Assembly: GCF_009696465.1 (NCBI RefSeq)
Contig: NZ_VULX01000004.1
Span: forward strand, 62,001 to 126,000
DNA from: Inconstantimicrobium porci
GTDB taxonomy: Bacteria; Bacillota; Clostridia; Clostridiales; Clostridiaceae
Length of the DNA: 64,000 nt
Reading direction: 5' to 3'
Within the stretch, counting starts at the first letter, position 1, and each line of letters opens with the position of its first letter. Made by a program: the position numbers and the translations under genes. The notes beneath the pieces were generated by a model. That model had not been told where the DNA came from and did no database searches. It saw only the letters and a list, made by a program, of their open reading frames with translations. Of the stretch, positions 25,644 through 33,529 are shown piece by piece.

Positions 25644-25910
25644 TTGCCTATTAGTGCAATCATTATTGGTTGTCTAGCTGTGTTTGGTATTAAGTTTATT
25701 GTAGTGAAAATTATTATGGGGATGCTATCAGCATTAATGATAATCACGTTTATATTTATTTCGGTATTTATATGGAGGTGCCCTAACTGCAGGCAGGAAC
25801 TGCCTATTATTATAAAATCTAAGGACTTTGACAATGAATATGAGTGTCCATACTGTGGTGAAAAAATAAAAGAACATAAACCTTTGATCACAAAAAAAGG
25901 AAATATATAA
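25644..25910 (+). CDS. Small membrane protein with C-terminal zinc ribbon
   Basis: 88 aa from TTG 25644: two hydrophobic segments (ISAIIIGCLAVFGIKFIVVKI; MGMLSALMIITFIFISVFIW) then a zinc ribbon CPNCRQELP...YECPYCGEK. The frame is open further upstream; a non-standard ATT at 25605 (INNLLKIRRC...) has a well-placed GAGGTG and would give about 101 aa. A decayed paralogue follows at 26295. Function unknown. Confidence 0.7.
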   Translation: MPISAIIIGCLAVFGIKFIVVKIIMGMLSALMIITFIFISVFIWRCPNCRQELPIIIKSKDFDNEYECPYCGEKIKEHKPLITKKGNI

Positions 25911-25945
25911 TTGTGTTTATAGATATTTTTGTTGGAGGGATAGTT

Positions 25946-26284
25946 GTGAAAGAGAGAATATGTAAAAAATGTGGTTTTACTAATGATACTAATGCTTTTT
26001 ACTGTCAGAAGTGCGGAACTCATTTAAGCAATAAGGGGATTAAGAACTTTGTTAAAAGCCTGAAACTTGGAAGTGTCGCAGGCGGAGGAGCAAAAGGCGT
26101 ATCAATTGCACCTATTGCAGGTATGGAAGTAGATAAAATGAGTGGCAGTGCACAGTCATTCAAATCTGTAAGAAAGAGTTATAGCCTTGAGGATGGTTCA
26201 TGGTACTGCCCATACTGTGGTAAAAAGAACAAAGAACATGCTGTGGAATGTGGTGACTGTGGGAAGGCAAAGCCACATGATTAA
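25946..26284 (+). CDS. Double zinc-ribbon protein
   Basis: About 112 aa from GTG 25946, chosen for TGGAGGGA just upstream. Two zinc ribbons, CKKC-x11-CQKC at the N-terminus and CPYC...CGDC at the C-terminus, separated by a Gly/Ser-rich linker that appears disordered. No membrane segment. Sits between two membrane zinc-ribbon paralogues, forming a small cluster of CxxC proteins. Function unknown. Confidence 0.78.
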   Translation: MKERICKKCGFTNDTNAFYCQKCGTHLSNKGIKNFVKSLKLGSVAGGGAKGVSIAPIAGMEVDKMSGSAQSFKSVRKSYSLEDGSWYCPYCGKKNKEHAVECGDCGKAKPHD

Positions 26285-26294
26285 TTTAGAAATG

Positions 26295-26553
26295 AGAATG
26301 TAAGCGGGAAATTTCAATTATACTTTTTATAATTTCTAGCATTATTAATATCTTGGCATGGCTTGCACCATTTATTATTATAAGATTAGTTATGACAATT
26401 ATAATTGTATTATTGGTGCTTATATTTTTTTTACTTTCACATTTGTTCTGGAAATGTCCTTACTGTAAGGAACATCTTCCTATAAGAATAGATTTCGATA
26501 ATGATCTTAATAATGTATATTAGTGTCCATACTGTGGAAAAAAGTTTGAATAA
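26295..26553 (+). pseudogene. Decayed paralogue of the 25644 membrane zinc-ribbon protein
   Basis: Frame from about 26295: two hydrophobic stretches, then FWKCPYCKEHLPIRIDFDNDLNNVY, a TAG at 26521-26523, then CPYCGKKFE and a stop. The order and spacing parallel the gene at 25644, where the equivalent of the TAG position is Glu (YECPYC). No ATG with a ribosome binding site is evident. A single base change (GAG to TAG) explains the stop. Confidence 0.7.
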
Positions 26554-26560
26554 TAATTAT

Positions 26561-26600
26561 ATTGCTCATCTGCTTAATGCAGGTGGGCAATTTTAATTTT
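26561..26600 (+). terminator. Intrinsic terminator
   Basis: ATTGCTCATCTGC / GCAGGTGGGCAAT stem (one G-U) followed by TTTTAATTTT. Confidence 0.8.
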
Positions 26601-26690
26601 AAATTTTAAATTACAGAGGTTTGGAGGCGGAGCCACCATTATAATAGAGAAATCAGCGAGTGTAGCGAGCTGATATCCTCATTTATTAAT
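26601..26690 (+). repeat. Partial modular repeat (3' modules), forward
   Basis: Carries AGAGGTTTGGAGG with GGAGGC/GCCACC and GAAATCAGC(G)/GCTGATATCC, preceded by an AT-rich arm (TTAAATTTTAAATT) but lacking the GAACTCC and AGAGGA modules. Confidence 0.65.
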
Positions 26691-26825
26691 CATTGATGCT
26701 TGAGCAATGATCATTTTTCTTTGGAGTATTTGTAATTGTAATAATGTCTAAATCAAATTCTTATCATAAATTCAACATTTGCTCAGTATACTATATGGAA
26801 TAAAAATGTATCGGAGGAATTGAGA

Positions 26826-28640
26826 TTGGCACATTCTAGAATGATGAGAAATTTTATAATCTTACAAGAGGATGAGAAAGATCAATCAGTGTCTAAAGAT
26901 AAGGTGCTGTCAGGCTATGTTAAGATTGAGACCAGACCAGATAGGTGCAGAATATCATTTTATGCCCAGAACATAAAGGCTGATCAAAATAGATGCTATA
27001 TGGCGTTAATCTGCTATAAAAAAGATGCTAAGCAGATAATTAACATAGGAGCGTTGTCTATAGGAAGAGAAGGAAAATGTGATACTGGAGTTGAATTTCC
27101 TATAAATGATATAGCTGGTCTTGGCTTGAATGCTGAAAAAATAATTGGTGCTGCAATTTACAAGGAGATTCAGGGCAGGATAGTGTACTTAATGTATGGT
27201 TTCATTAATGGACATGTTCCAAAGGAAGACTGGAAGAAATTCAGTAAAGTAAAATGTAAGGGCATGGAGAAGGAAGAAGAGAAAAAACCTAAGCTAGAGA
27301 TTAAGAAGGAAGAGCCTGTAAAAGAAAAGTCTAAAAATCTTGAAGTTAAAGTAAAAGATGAATGTGATGATAAAGATAAAAAGGTAGAAAAAGAATGTAA
27401 AAAGAAAGATGATTTCTTTGACGATGAGTATATAGACGCAACAAAATGCAAGGATAAGGACAAAGATGAGAAATGTGATAAAGATAAGGATGATGATTAT
27501 AAGAAGTATAATCATGAGCACCATGACGATGATGAGCACCATGACCACCATGACGATGATGATCATCATGACCACCATGATGATGATGAGCACCATGACC
27601 ACCATGACAATGATGAGCACCATGATCACCATGACGATGATGAGCACCATGATCACCATGACGATGAGCACCATGATCATCATGACGATGAGCACCATAA
27701 TCATCATGATGATGGCGAGAATAAGGAGTGTAAGAAATGTTCTTCAATGGAGCAGGCAGTTCCAACTATAGAAGGTGTTTCAGATGATATACCTCTTGAG
27801 ATGCCATTAAACATAACAAGTATGACTGCTGATGAAGGATTTATTAATGCAGTAAGATCTGATGAGAATATGAGTGATAATACAAATGAACAGGTTATAG
27901 ATGATGATATTGACAGTGACCTTCTTAGAACATTAAAACTTAAGGCTATAGAATCTGAACTTGAAGAAGTTAAGGAAAAAATATGCAGCATAAATAAGAA
28001 GAATGAGGAAGCAATATTAGCTGAACTAAAGAAGTTTAAGGAACTTTGTCTTTGTCAAATGCAGTCAGTAGTACAGGCAGTTCCAAAAGCTTTAGGAAAA
28101 GAAGATAAACCAAAATGTGACAGCAAGAAGCGTGAAACCAATACCTTTGATGATTATGAACAAAAAATAGATGATGCAAGATATGACCGTCTAGAGAAAA
28201 ATAATGTGTATGAAATAAAAGGTAAAGTGGGAGAATATTTTAATAGGTTATTATCAGGCGTAAAGAATGATACTGAATCAATTAAAGATATAAAATATTG
28301 CAAGTGGTACAACATTCCTGTTGACAGCATACAGCAGATGTGCAATAAGGATAATCTAAGTAAGCAGGGAATTATATATAAGATTATGGTAAATAACTAT
28401 CCTTATATAATTAAGAATCATCATTTTATGTTTGGAATTAAAGGCGATCAGGAAGGAAATGCTAAATATCTTGTTTATGCAGTGCCTGGTACAAACAATG
28501 TGAAAGATCAGCCATACGGTGGAAAATCAGGATTTGTAACTTGGGTACAGGCTGCAAATAAAGAAAAAGGCATGGGATACTGGCTGATGTTCTATGACTA
28601 CAAAAATGAGATACTAGTAGTTCCGATGAAAGAAAACTAG
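26826..28640 (+). CDS. Large Clostridium protein with a His/Asp/Glu repeat tract
   Basis: About 604 aa from TTG 26826 (8 bases after GGAGG; TTG 26820 is too close). N-terminal domain (about 1-150) starts AHSRMMRNFIILQEDEKD...SGYVKIE, a type I have seen in clostridial proteins of unknown role. A Lys/Glu-rich linker leads to about 65 residues of (D)DEHHDHHDD repeats (27519-27712), a probable metal-binding, low-complexity tract. Then an acidic linker, a coiled region with Cys, and a C-terminal domain (about 465-604; WYNIPVDSIQQMC, HHFMFGIKGDQEG, YWLMFYDYKN). Not secreted. A role at the spore surface or in metal storage is conceivable but unproven. Confidence 0.85.
   Translation: MAHSRMMRNFIILQEDEKDQSVSKDKVLSGYVKIETRPDRCRISFYAQNIKADQNRCYMALICYKKDAKQIINIGALSIGREGKCDTGVEFPINDIAGLGLNAEKIIGAAIYKEIQGRIVYLMYGFINGHVPKEDWKKFSKVKCKGMEKEEEKKPKLEIKKEEPVKEKSKNLEVKVKDECDDKDKKVEKECKKKDDFFDDEYIDATKCKDKDKDEKCDKDKDDDYKKYNHEHHDDDEHHDHHDDDDHHDHHDDDEHHDHHDNDEHHDHHDDDEHHDHHDDEHHDHHDDEHHNHHDDGENKECKKCSSMEQAVPTIEGVSDDIPLEMPLNITSMTADEGFINAVRSDENMSDNTNEQVIDDDIDSDLLRTLKLKAIESELEEVKEKICSINKKNEEAILAELKKFKELCLCQMQSVVQAVPKALGKEDKPKCDSKKRETNTFDDYEQKIDDARYDRLEKNNVYEIKGKVGEYFNRLLSGVKNDTESIKDIKYCKWYNIPVDSIQQMCNKDNLSKQGIIYKIMVNNYPYIIKNHHFMFGIKGDQEGNAKYLVYAVPGTNNVKDQPYGGKSGFVTWVQAANKEKGMGYWLMFYDYKNEILVVPMKEN
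27519..27712 (+). repeat. Tandem DNA repeat encoding the HHDDDE tract
   Basis: Imperfect tandem units of CACCATGACGATGATGAG-type, about 18-27 bp, within the gene at 26826. The repeat also opens spurious frames on other strands. Confidence 0.85.
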
Positions 28641-28683
28641 TTAAAGTTTAATCTGATTATTTTGATAAATGATAATCTGAAGT

Positions 28684-28875
28684 AATTTAGAATTTAGATT
28701 TTAAAATTTAAAATTCAGGATGAAATTCATGAGCTTATAGCTCATGAATTTCTAAAATAAATGGAGGATGCATCCAAACATCTGTAATTAATTAATTTAA
28801 AGAGTTGTAAAGAGGAATTTGTCCTCTTTTTAGAACTCCTTTTGGAGTTCAATCCGAAATCCTAAATTCTACATT
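28684..28875 (-). repeat. Modular multi-hairpin repeat, full copy, reverse
   Basis: Module order is inverted relative to 1981: GGATGAAATTCATGAGC/GCTCATGAATTTC first, then TGGAGGATG/CATCCA, an AT-rich module, AAAGAGGA/TCCTCTTT, GAACTCC/GGAGTTC, AATCC and the closing arm. It lies after the His-rich gene and before the next gene start, so it may enter that gene's leader. Confidence 0.85.
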
Positions 28876-28895
28876 AGATTGTGGGGGTGATATTG

Positions 28896-29468
28896 ATGAA
28901 TGAACATAAACAGAGAGTTACTATCGCTGTGGTTTTGATTTGTTTATGTACTGTGCTGTTTTTTTCAGGAATGCTTTTTAAGAACCAACTGAGGACTGTT
29001 GCGCTTATTAATAACAATATAAGCAGTTTAAAAAAGTATGAAGCTAAAGAAAAGTATACTTATTCACTGCCTGAAAACTGGAGCACTGAAGAAGAAAATT
29101 TCCCAGGAAACGTTATTCTTCACCATAATTCGTTCAAGAACGACAAAGTTGATATGAATGGATATATACAGATAATAAATAGTAAGGGCAGTATTCAAGA
29201 TCTTATAGGACAGGATAAAGAAAATCTTAATAGTAAAGATGTAAGTGCATATAGTGCTAAGGACATTAAGCTTAATGGTAAAAATGCGAAGAAGATAGGT
29301 TATATCGAAAAACTTAAAAATGGAAAGTATTATACGAAGCGGGTTTATTATATTCAACTTAGTGAAGGTATAATTTTTAAAGGTTGCTTTAACATAAATT
29401 CTGATAATTATAACGAAAGTCTTGATTCTGTGTATGAGACAATCATGGAAAGTGGTAAATATATGTGA
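28896..29468 (+). CDS. Membrane-anchored extracytoplasmic protein (PsbP/DUF-like), unknown
   Basis: 190 aa from ATG 28896 behind GTGGGGGTGA. One N-terminal transmembrane helix (VTIAVVLICLCTVLFFSGMLF) and an outside domain of alternating strands (YTYSLPENWSTEEENF...GYIQIINSKGSI) that resembles the PsbP-like fold by its YSLPENW opening. Located 110 bp upstream of lgt. Function unknown. Confidence 0.75.
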   Translation: MNEHKQRVTIAVVLICLCTVLFFSGMLFKNQLRTVALINNNISSLKKYEAKEKYTYSLPENWSTEEENFPGNVILHHNSFKNDKVDMNGYIQIINSKGSIQDLIGQDKENLNSKDVSAYSAKDIKLNGKNAKKIGYIEKLKNGKYYTKRVYYIQLSEGIIFKGCFNINSDNYNESLDSVYETIMESGKYM

Positions 29469-29581
29469 AAAGCTGTTTATTAATTGCCATTAAAATAATA
29501 TAGTATTATAATAAATATAAGAATATAGGTGGAGGGGCATATTGCTTCTCCTTATTTAATATATAAAGGGGTGGTGAAATA

Positions 29582-30349
29582 ATGAGACCTATATTACTGA
29601 GTTTAGGAAAGATTAATATTTATTCATATGGTACTATGATTGCTATAGGAATAATTGCTGCATATTTTTTACTTAGCACAAGAGCTAAGAAAAAAGGATA
29701 TGATGAAGACTCAATAATTAATATGACTATTATTACAGTCATAATGGGGGTGATAGGCGGAAAGGTATTTTATATTCTTACAGAATTTTCGAGGTTTTTA
29801 AGTGATCCAGTAAGCATTATAAAAGAATTTGGCAACGGATTTGTAGTATATGGAGCTATTATTTTCGGAATGATAACAATATATGTGTATTGTAGAAGAA
29901 AGTCATGGGATATGCTTGAAATATTAGACCTTACAGTTCCAGCTGTAGCACTTGCTCAGGGATTTGGAAGAATTGGATGTTTTCTTGCAGGATGCTGTTA
30001 CGGAAAGGAAACTACATCACATTTATCTGTAGTATTCCCAGCTGGAGGACTTGCCCCAGTAGGTGTACATCTTCATCCTACACAGTTATATTCAGCAGCA
30101 TTTGATGTACTGCTTGCACTATTCTTATTATGGCTTTCTAAAAAGAATAAAAAAAGCGGCGTTATATTCTCTATGTATCTGATACTATATAGTATTGGCA
30201 GATTTATAGTAGAATATTTCAGAGGCGATCCAAGAGGAAATGTCAGCATGCTGAGCACATCTCAGTTTATTGCAATATTTATCCTTGTACTTGGTATTTC
30301 TGTGCTGGTTTTACAACTAAGAAAAGGGAGAAAATCAAAAAGTGAATAA
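29582..30349 (+). CDS. lgt: Prolipoprotein diacylglyceryl transferase
   Basis: 255-aa polytopic membrane enzyme transferring diacylglycerol to the lipobox Cys of prolipoproteins. The Lgt signature GRIGCFLAGCCYGKET (about 137-152) and HPTQLYSA are present. Seven hydrophobic segments. GGGGTGG precedes the ATG. Its 3' end overlaps the start of a lipoprotein gene by 8 bp, a fitting partner. Confidence 0.95.
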   Translation: MRPILLSLGKINIYSYGTMIAIGIIAAYFLLSTRAKKKGYDEDSIINMTIITVIMGVIGGKVFYILTEFSRFLSDPVSIIKEFGNGFVVYGAIIFGMITIYVYCRRKSWDMLEILDLTVPAVALAQGFGRIGCFLAGCCYGKETTSHLSVVFPAGGLAPVGVHLHPTQLYSAAFDVLLALFLLWLSKKNKKSGVIFSMYLILYSIGRFIVEYFRGDPRGNVSMLSTSQFIAIFILVLGISVLVLQLRKGRKSKSE

Positions 30350-31172
30350 ATCAAAAAAAATAATTTTACTCATGGTGATAATGATATTATCTTTTAGTTT
30401 AACAGGATGTTCACTTATCGATAATGTCAAACTAAAACTTAACATGAAGAATACAGATTTTGAATATCTTAAGCAGGGTAAGGCTGATAAGCTTGTTATT
30501 CAAAGTACAAGAGATACAAGCTTTAGGTTTATGGTTACTGATAAGAATACAATCAAGGAAGTATATGAGCTTTTATCTAAAGGAAAAGTCATTAATGAAA
30601 AGAGTGATTATGATCCTGATTATATCTTTGAAATTCATATAGGAGATTCTGTGAAGAAGTTCAAGTATGTTGTGGGCGATTATCAATCAAATAAGGGAAA
30701 CTTCTATAATGACAACAAGAAATATATAGTATCAAAGAGACTTGATAATGATATAATTCAGAACCTTGAAATAAGCAGAAAGCCTAGAAATTTTAAAAAT
30801 GTATATTATGAATCAATAATTCAAGTTGTTGAGAAGAACAAAGCGCTTCTTAATAAAGATAATAAAAAAGTAGGTATAGATATTATCGGTGATGTTGATG
30901 TTACTAAGTATCAGTATTCAGTTGATATTTCTGATTTTATGGAAAAAATAAATGACGCTGTACCAAATGCAAAACTTGTAAATAAAGATAGAGAAAAATA
31001 TGATATTATAGTGAACGTAAGAACTTACGGTTTTAAAACGTCAAAATATAAATCAATAATAACTATACTAAATAAGAATGATAAAAGCGAAACTAATATA
31101 TATGTTGACTGTGAAAACAATGCAAATACGTGGGAGATAAATATATTAGATAAGAAACCATCAACATGGTAA
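30342..31172 (+). CDS. Lipoprotein of unknown function, coupled to lgt
   Basis: 276 aa, GTG start at 30342 overlapping lgt by 8 bp. Classic lipoprotein signal with lipobox LTGC (Cys near residue 23). The mature part has no transmembrane segment and two apparent halves (about 35-150, YLKQGKADKLVIQSTRDTS; and 165-276 with DIIGDVDVTKYQYSVD). No domain recognised. Translational coupling with lgt suggests shared expression. Confidence 0.82.
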   Translation: MNKSKKIILLMVIMILSFSLTGCSLIDNVKLKLNMKNTDFEYLKQGKADKLVIQSTRDTSFRFMVTDKNTIKEVYELLSKGKVINEKSDYDPDYIFEIHIGDSVKKFKYVVGDYQSNKGNFYNDNKKYIVSKRLDNDIIQNLEISRKPRNFKNVYYESIIQVVEKNKALLNKDNKKVGIDIIGDVDVTKYQYSVDISDFMEKINDAVPNAKLVNKDREKYDIIVNVRTYGFKTSKYKSIITILNKNDKSETNIYVDCENNANTWEINILDKKPSTW

Positions 31173-31192
31173 AGCTAAAAGGAGGAGAACAA

Positions 31193-32044
31193 ATGTCAGG
31201 ATGTGAAAGCTGCGCAAGCAGAGATAAATGCTCAAGCAAAGATAAAGAAAATTGTGGCAGCAATTCTATAAGTTTAAAAATAATGCCTAAGTACGGCAAT
31301 GTAAAGAATATTATCGGAGTTATAAGTGGTAAAGGTGGAGTTGGTAAGTCAACTGTAACTGGTATATTAGCAATACAGCTTGCTAAGAAGGGTTATAAAG
31401 TTGGTGTGTTAGATGCAGATATAACTGGTCCATCTATGCCTAGATTCTTTGGTATAAATGAACAGAGAGCTAAGATGGTACCTGTAGATGAAAATAACTT
31501 TAAAATACAGCCAGTGGAAACTAAGTTAGGAATAAAGGTTATATCAATGAATCTTTTAACTCAAGAAGAAGACCAGCCAGTTATCTGGAGAGGCCCAGTT
31601 ATTACTGGAGTACTTAATCAGTTCTACACAGATACTATGTGGGGAGAACTTGACTATCTTCTAATAGATATGCCACCTGGAACTGGTGATACAGCTCTTA
31701 CAGTAATGCAGAGCTTCCCTATAAAAGAACTTATCATAGTATCAACTCCGCAGGATATGGTTTCTATGATTGTTAAGAAGGTCGTTATAATGGCTCAGAA
31801 GATCGGAGCTAACATAAGAGGACTTGTTGAAAATATGGCTTACATTGAATGTGAAGACTGTGGCAAGAAGATGAAGGTATTTTCAAAGAAATCTTCAGAA
31901 GAATTTGCGCAGTATATAGGACTTCCACTTCTTTGTGAGCTTCCTATAAACCTAGACCTTACAGAAGCTCTTGAAGAAGGAAAAGCAGAGCAGTATGTAA
32001 TGGAAAGTCCACTTTATGATCAATTATTTGGAGCACTTTATTAA
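31193..32044 (+). CDS. mrp: Mrp/NBP35-family P-loop ATPase (Fe-S cluster carrier)
   Basis: 283 aa from ATG 31193 behind AAAGGAGGAG. Starts with a Cys-rich N-terminus (CESCASRDKCSSKDKENC), the deviant Walker A GKGGVGKST, a DxDITGPSMPR switch, and the Fe-S binding CxxC (ECEDCGKK) near residue 223. These proteins assemble or transfer [4Fe-4S] clusters. Fits an anaerobe with Fe-S enzymes such as NrdG. Confidence 0.93.
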   Translation: MSGCESCASRDKCSSKDKENCGSNSISLKIMPKYGNVKNIIGVISGKGGVGKSTVTGILAIQLAKKGYKVGVLDADITGPSMPRFFGINEQRAKMVPVDENNFKIQPVETKLGIKVISMNLLTQEEDQPVIWRGPVITGVLNQFYTDTMWGELDYLLIDMPPGTGDTALTVMQSFPIKELIIVSTPQDMVSMIVKKVVIMAQKIGANIRGLVENMAYIECEDCGKKMKVFSKKSSEEFAQYIGLPLLCELPINLDLTEALEEGKAEQYVMESPLYDQLFGALY

Positions 32045-32145
32045 TTTAGAATTTAAGATTTAAAATTTAAAATTAGAGGATGAAACTCCCCTAAAGGGAG
32101 TTTCTAAATTATTAGAGATTTCGCAAATTGCGGAGTCTCTTTAAT
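32043..32145 (+). repeat. Partial modular repeat (5' modules), forward
   Basis: Starts immediately at the mrp stop: arm TTTAGAATTTAAGATTTAAA, GGATGAAACTCCC/GGGAGTTTC, then AGAGATTTCGCAA/TTGCGGAGTCTCT. Later modules are missing; a full copy starts 40 bp on. Confidence 0.75.
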
Positions 32146-32186
32146 TATATCCATAATTTAGCAAAATAATATTTTTGGGATGGAGA

Positions 32187-32355
32187 ATTTAGAATTTGGA
32201 TTGAACTCCCTTCAGGAGTTCCTAAAGAGGATTTTATCCTCTTTAAATTAACTAATTATAGAGGTTTGGAGGTGTCCTCCATTGGAAGTGGAAATCAGCT
32301 TGCTGATTTCATCCGTAATTCTAAATTTTAAAATCTAAATTTTAAAATTTAAATT
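32187..32355 (+). repeat. Modular multi-hairpin repeat, full copy, forward
   Basis: Order: arm, GAACTCCC/(G)GGAGTTC, AAAGAGGAT/ATCCTCTTT, AT-rich module, GAGGTTTGGAGGTG/CCTCC, GAAATCAGC/GCTGATTTC, ATCC, then arm AATTCTAAATTTTAAAATC that is complementary to the opening arm. It separates the convergent genes mrp and thiT. Confidence 0.88.
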
Positions 32356-32360
32356 CTCAA

Positions 32361-33056
32361 TTAAGCTTTAGCGATAGATGATGAACGGTTAACTTCTCTC
32401 ATTAATCTTTCAACAGGTAGTATAGCAAGTATTACAAGACAGATTGCACATTCTAATCCCTGTGCTGCTCCGTTAGCAACTAAAGAATAAACCCAAGGGC
32501 TCATACCCTTTGGTGCATAGTTTCCGAAGAATGCAACTCCTGAAATGAAGTGACATACAAATTTAAATAATACTGCCACAAGTGCTCCGATGAATTTTTT
32601 ATCTTTAAAGAATCCTGCGATTCCTAGACACATAAATGGTAGTGGATAGTCAAATAGTACTTGTACAGGGTTAAGCATGTATCCTCCCATAAGCAGGTTA
32701 AGAATTCCGTATACAAAACCTGTGAACATTCCTATTTCAGGGCCATACATAAATGAAATTATCATTAATGGAATAAAGCTTCCTAGTGTAATGCTTCCAA
32801 GTGCATTTGGCAGTTCGAAAATCTTAAATGCATGAAGTATAAAAGTAATGGCAAGAGCTAGTCCTAATCTTGCTACCATCTGAGGAGTGAATTTAATTTT
32901 TCTTGCTCTTATAACAACAACAAATAAGATTACGCATGCTAATATTGTTATTATGCAAAGAGGATAAGAGAATGAAGCGTCTGCTGCTTCAGGCAATGTA
33001 AATGACTTTTGAATGTTTTTGATAAAAGTACTGAATATTTTAGAAATACCCATCAT
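32361..33056 (-). CDS. thiT: Thiamine transporter, ECF S-component ThiT
   Basis: 231-aa membrane protein, six hydrophobic helices, with the ThiT features of GSITLGSFIPLMIISFMYGPEIGMFTGFVYG and the late YAPKGMSPWVYSLVANG segment that lines the thiamine site. It would act with a general ECF module (EcfA-EcfA'-EcfT) encoded elsewhere. A TPP riboswitch and terminator upstream on the minus strand support the substrate. An additional N-terminal hydrophobic region precedes the core. Confidence 0.93.
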   Translation of the reverse strand: MMGISKIFSTFIKNIQKSFTLPEAADASFSYPLCIITILACVILFVVVIRARKIKFTPQMVARLGLALAITFILHAFKIFELPNALGSITLGSFIPLMIISFMYGPEIGMFTGFVYGILNLLMGGYMLNPVQVLFDYPLPFMCLGIAGFFKDKKFIGALVAVLFKFVCHFISGVAFFGNYAPKGMSPWVYSLVANGAAQGLECAICLVILAILPVERLMREVNRSSSIAKA

Positions 33057-33126
33057 AGTTGAATCATCCCTTCATTATTATAATTTTAAGAAATTATGCA
33101 CAAATGCAAATGAAGTAAATCAACAA

Positions 33127-33150
33127 AAAAGCAGCCTTATAAAGGCAGCT
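33127..33150 (-). terminator. Expression-platform terminator of the TPP riboswitch
   Basis: On the minus strand GCTGCCTTTATAAGGCTGC (one mismatch) is followed by TTTTTTG, between the TPP aptamer and thiT. Confidence 0.8.
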
Positions 33151-33181
33151 CATATCATCAATATTTTATAGACATTAATGT

Positions 33182-33268
33182 TGGTCGCTTCCTTACGCTG
33201 GAATTATCCAGATCAAGTTTGAGGGTTAATGATTAGTCATCTCTCAGCCTATAGGCACCCCTAGCATG
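33182..33268 (-). ncRNA. TPP (THI-box) riboswitch upstream of thiT
   Basis: Minus strand reads, in order, AGGGGTGCC, GGCTGAGAG, GATCTGGATAATTCCAGCG and TAAGGAAGCGA, the invariant blocks of the TPP aptamer. It leads into a terminator before thiT, consistent with repression by thiamine pyrophosphate. Confidence 0.95.
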
Positions 33269-33337
33269 TTCATAATTACTTACAGAAATATACTATAATA
33301 TTTAGATAAATATGTCAAATGAGTTTGTTTGGTAATG

Positions 33338-33514
33338 TAAACGAATGTTCGATTTACAATAGAGGTTTTGTTGCATTGTCAACAAAGGAAATCATATAAA
33401 AGAAGTTAATATAATGAGAAAAATGGATATAAACACTATTTGTTTTCTTAAAATAACGAATTTAAAATTGTTCAAAAAAAATTATTGAATTATAATTATA
33501 CAAGATATAGTACT
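33338..33514. promoter_or_regulatory. nrdD upstream region: near-LexA box and weak NrdR-like sites
   Basis: TAAACGAATGTTCG (33338-33351) matches 12 of 14 positions of the LexA core. ACACTATTTGTTTTCT (33433-33448) and the inverse of 33499-33514 each match about 11 of 16 positions of the NrdR box ACACTATATATAGTGT, but they are about 65 bp apart rather than the usual three helical turns. Tentative; the rest of the 240-bp gap shows nothing clear. Confidence 0.3.
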
Positions 33515-33529
33515 AGGGAGGGATTAATA

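Noticed and set aside
27294-27771. Several long frames on both strands in the His/Asp region
   Set aside because: They are frame shadows of the tandem HHDDDE-coding repeat, with low-complexity products.
33433-33514. Canonical NrdR box pair before nrdD
   Set aside because: Each site is only about 11/16 and spacing is twice the usual, so it is noted only as weak.
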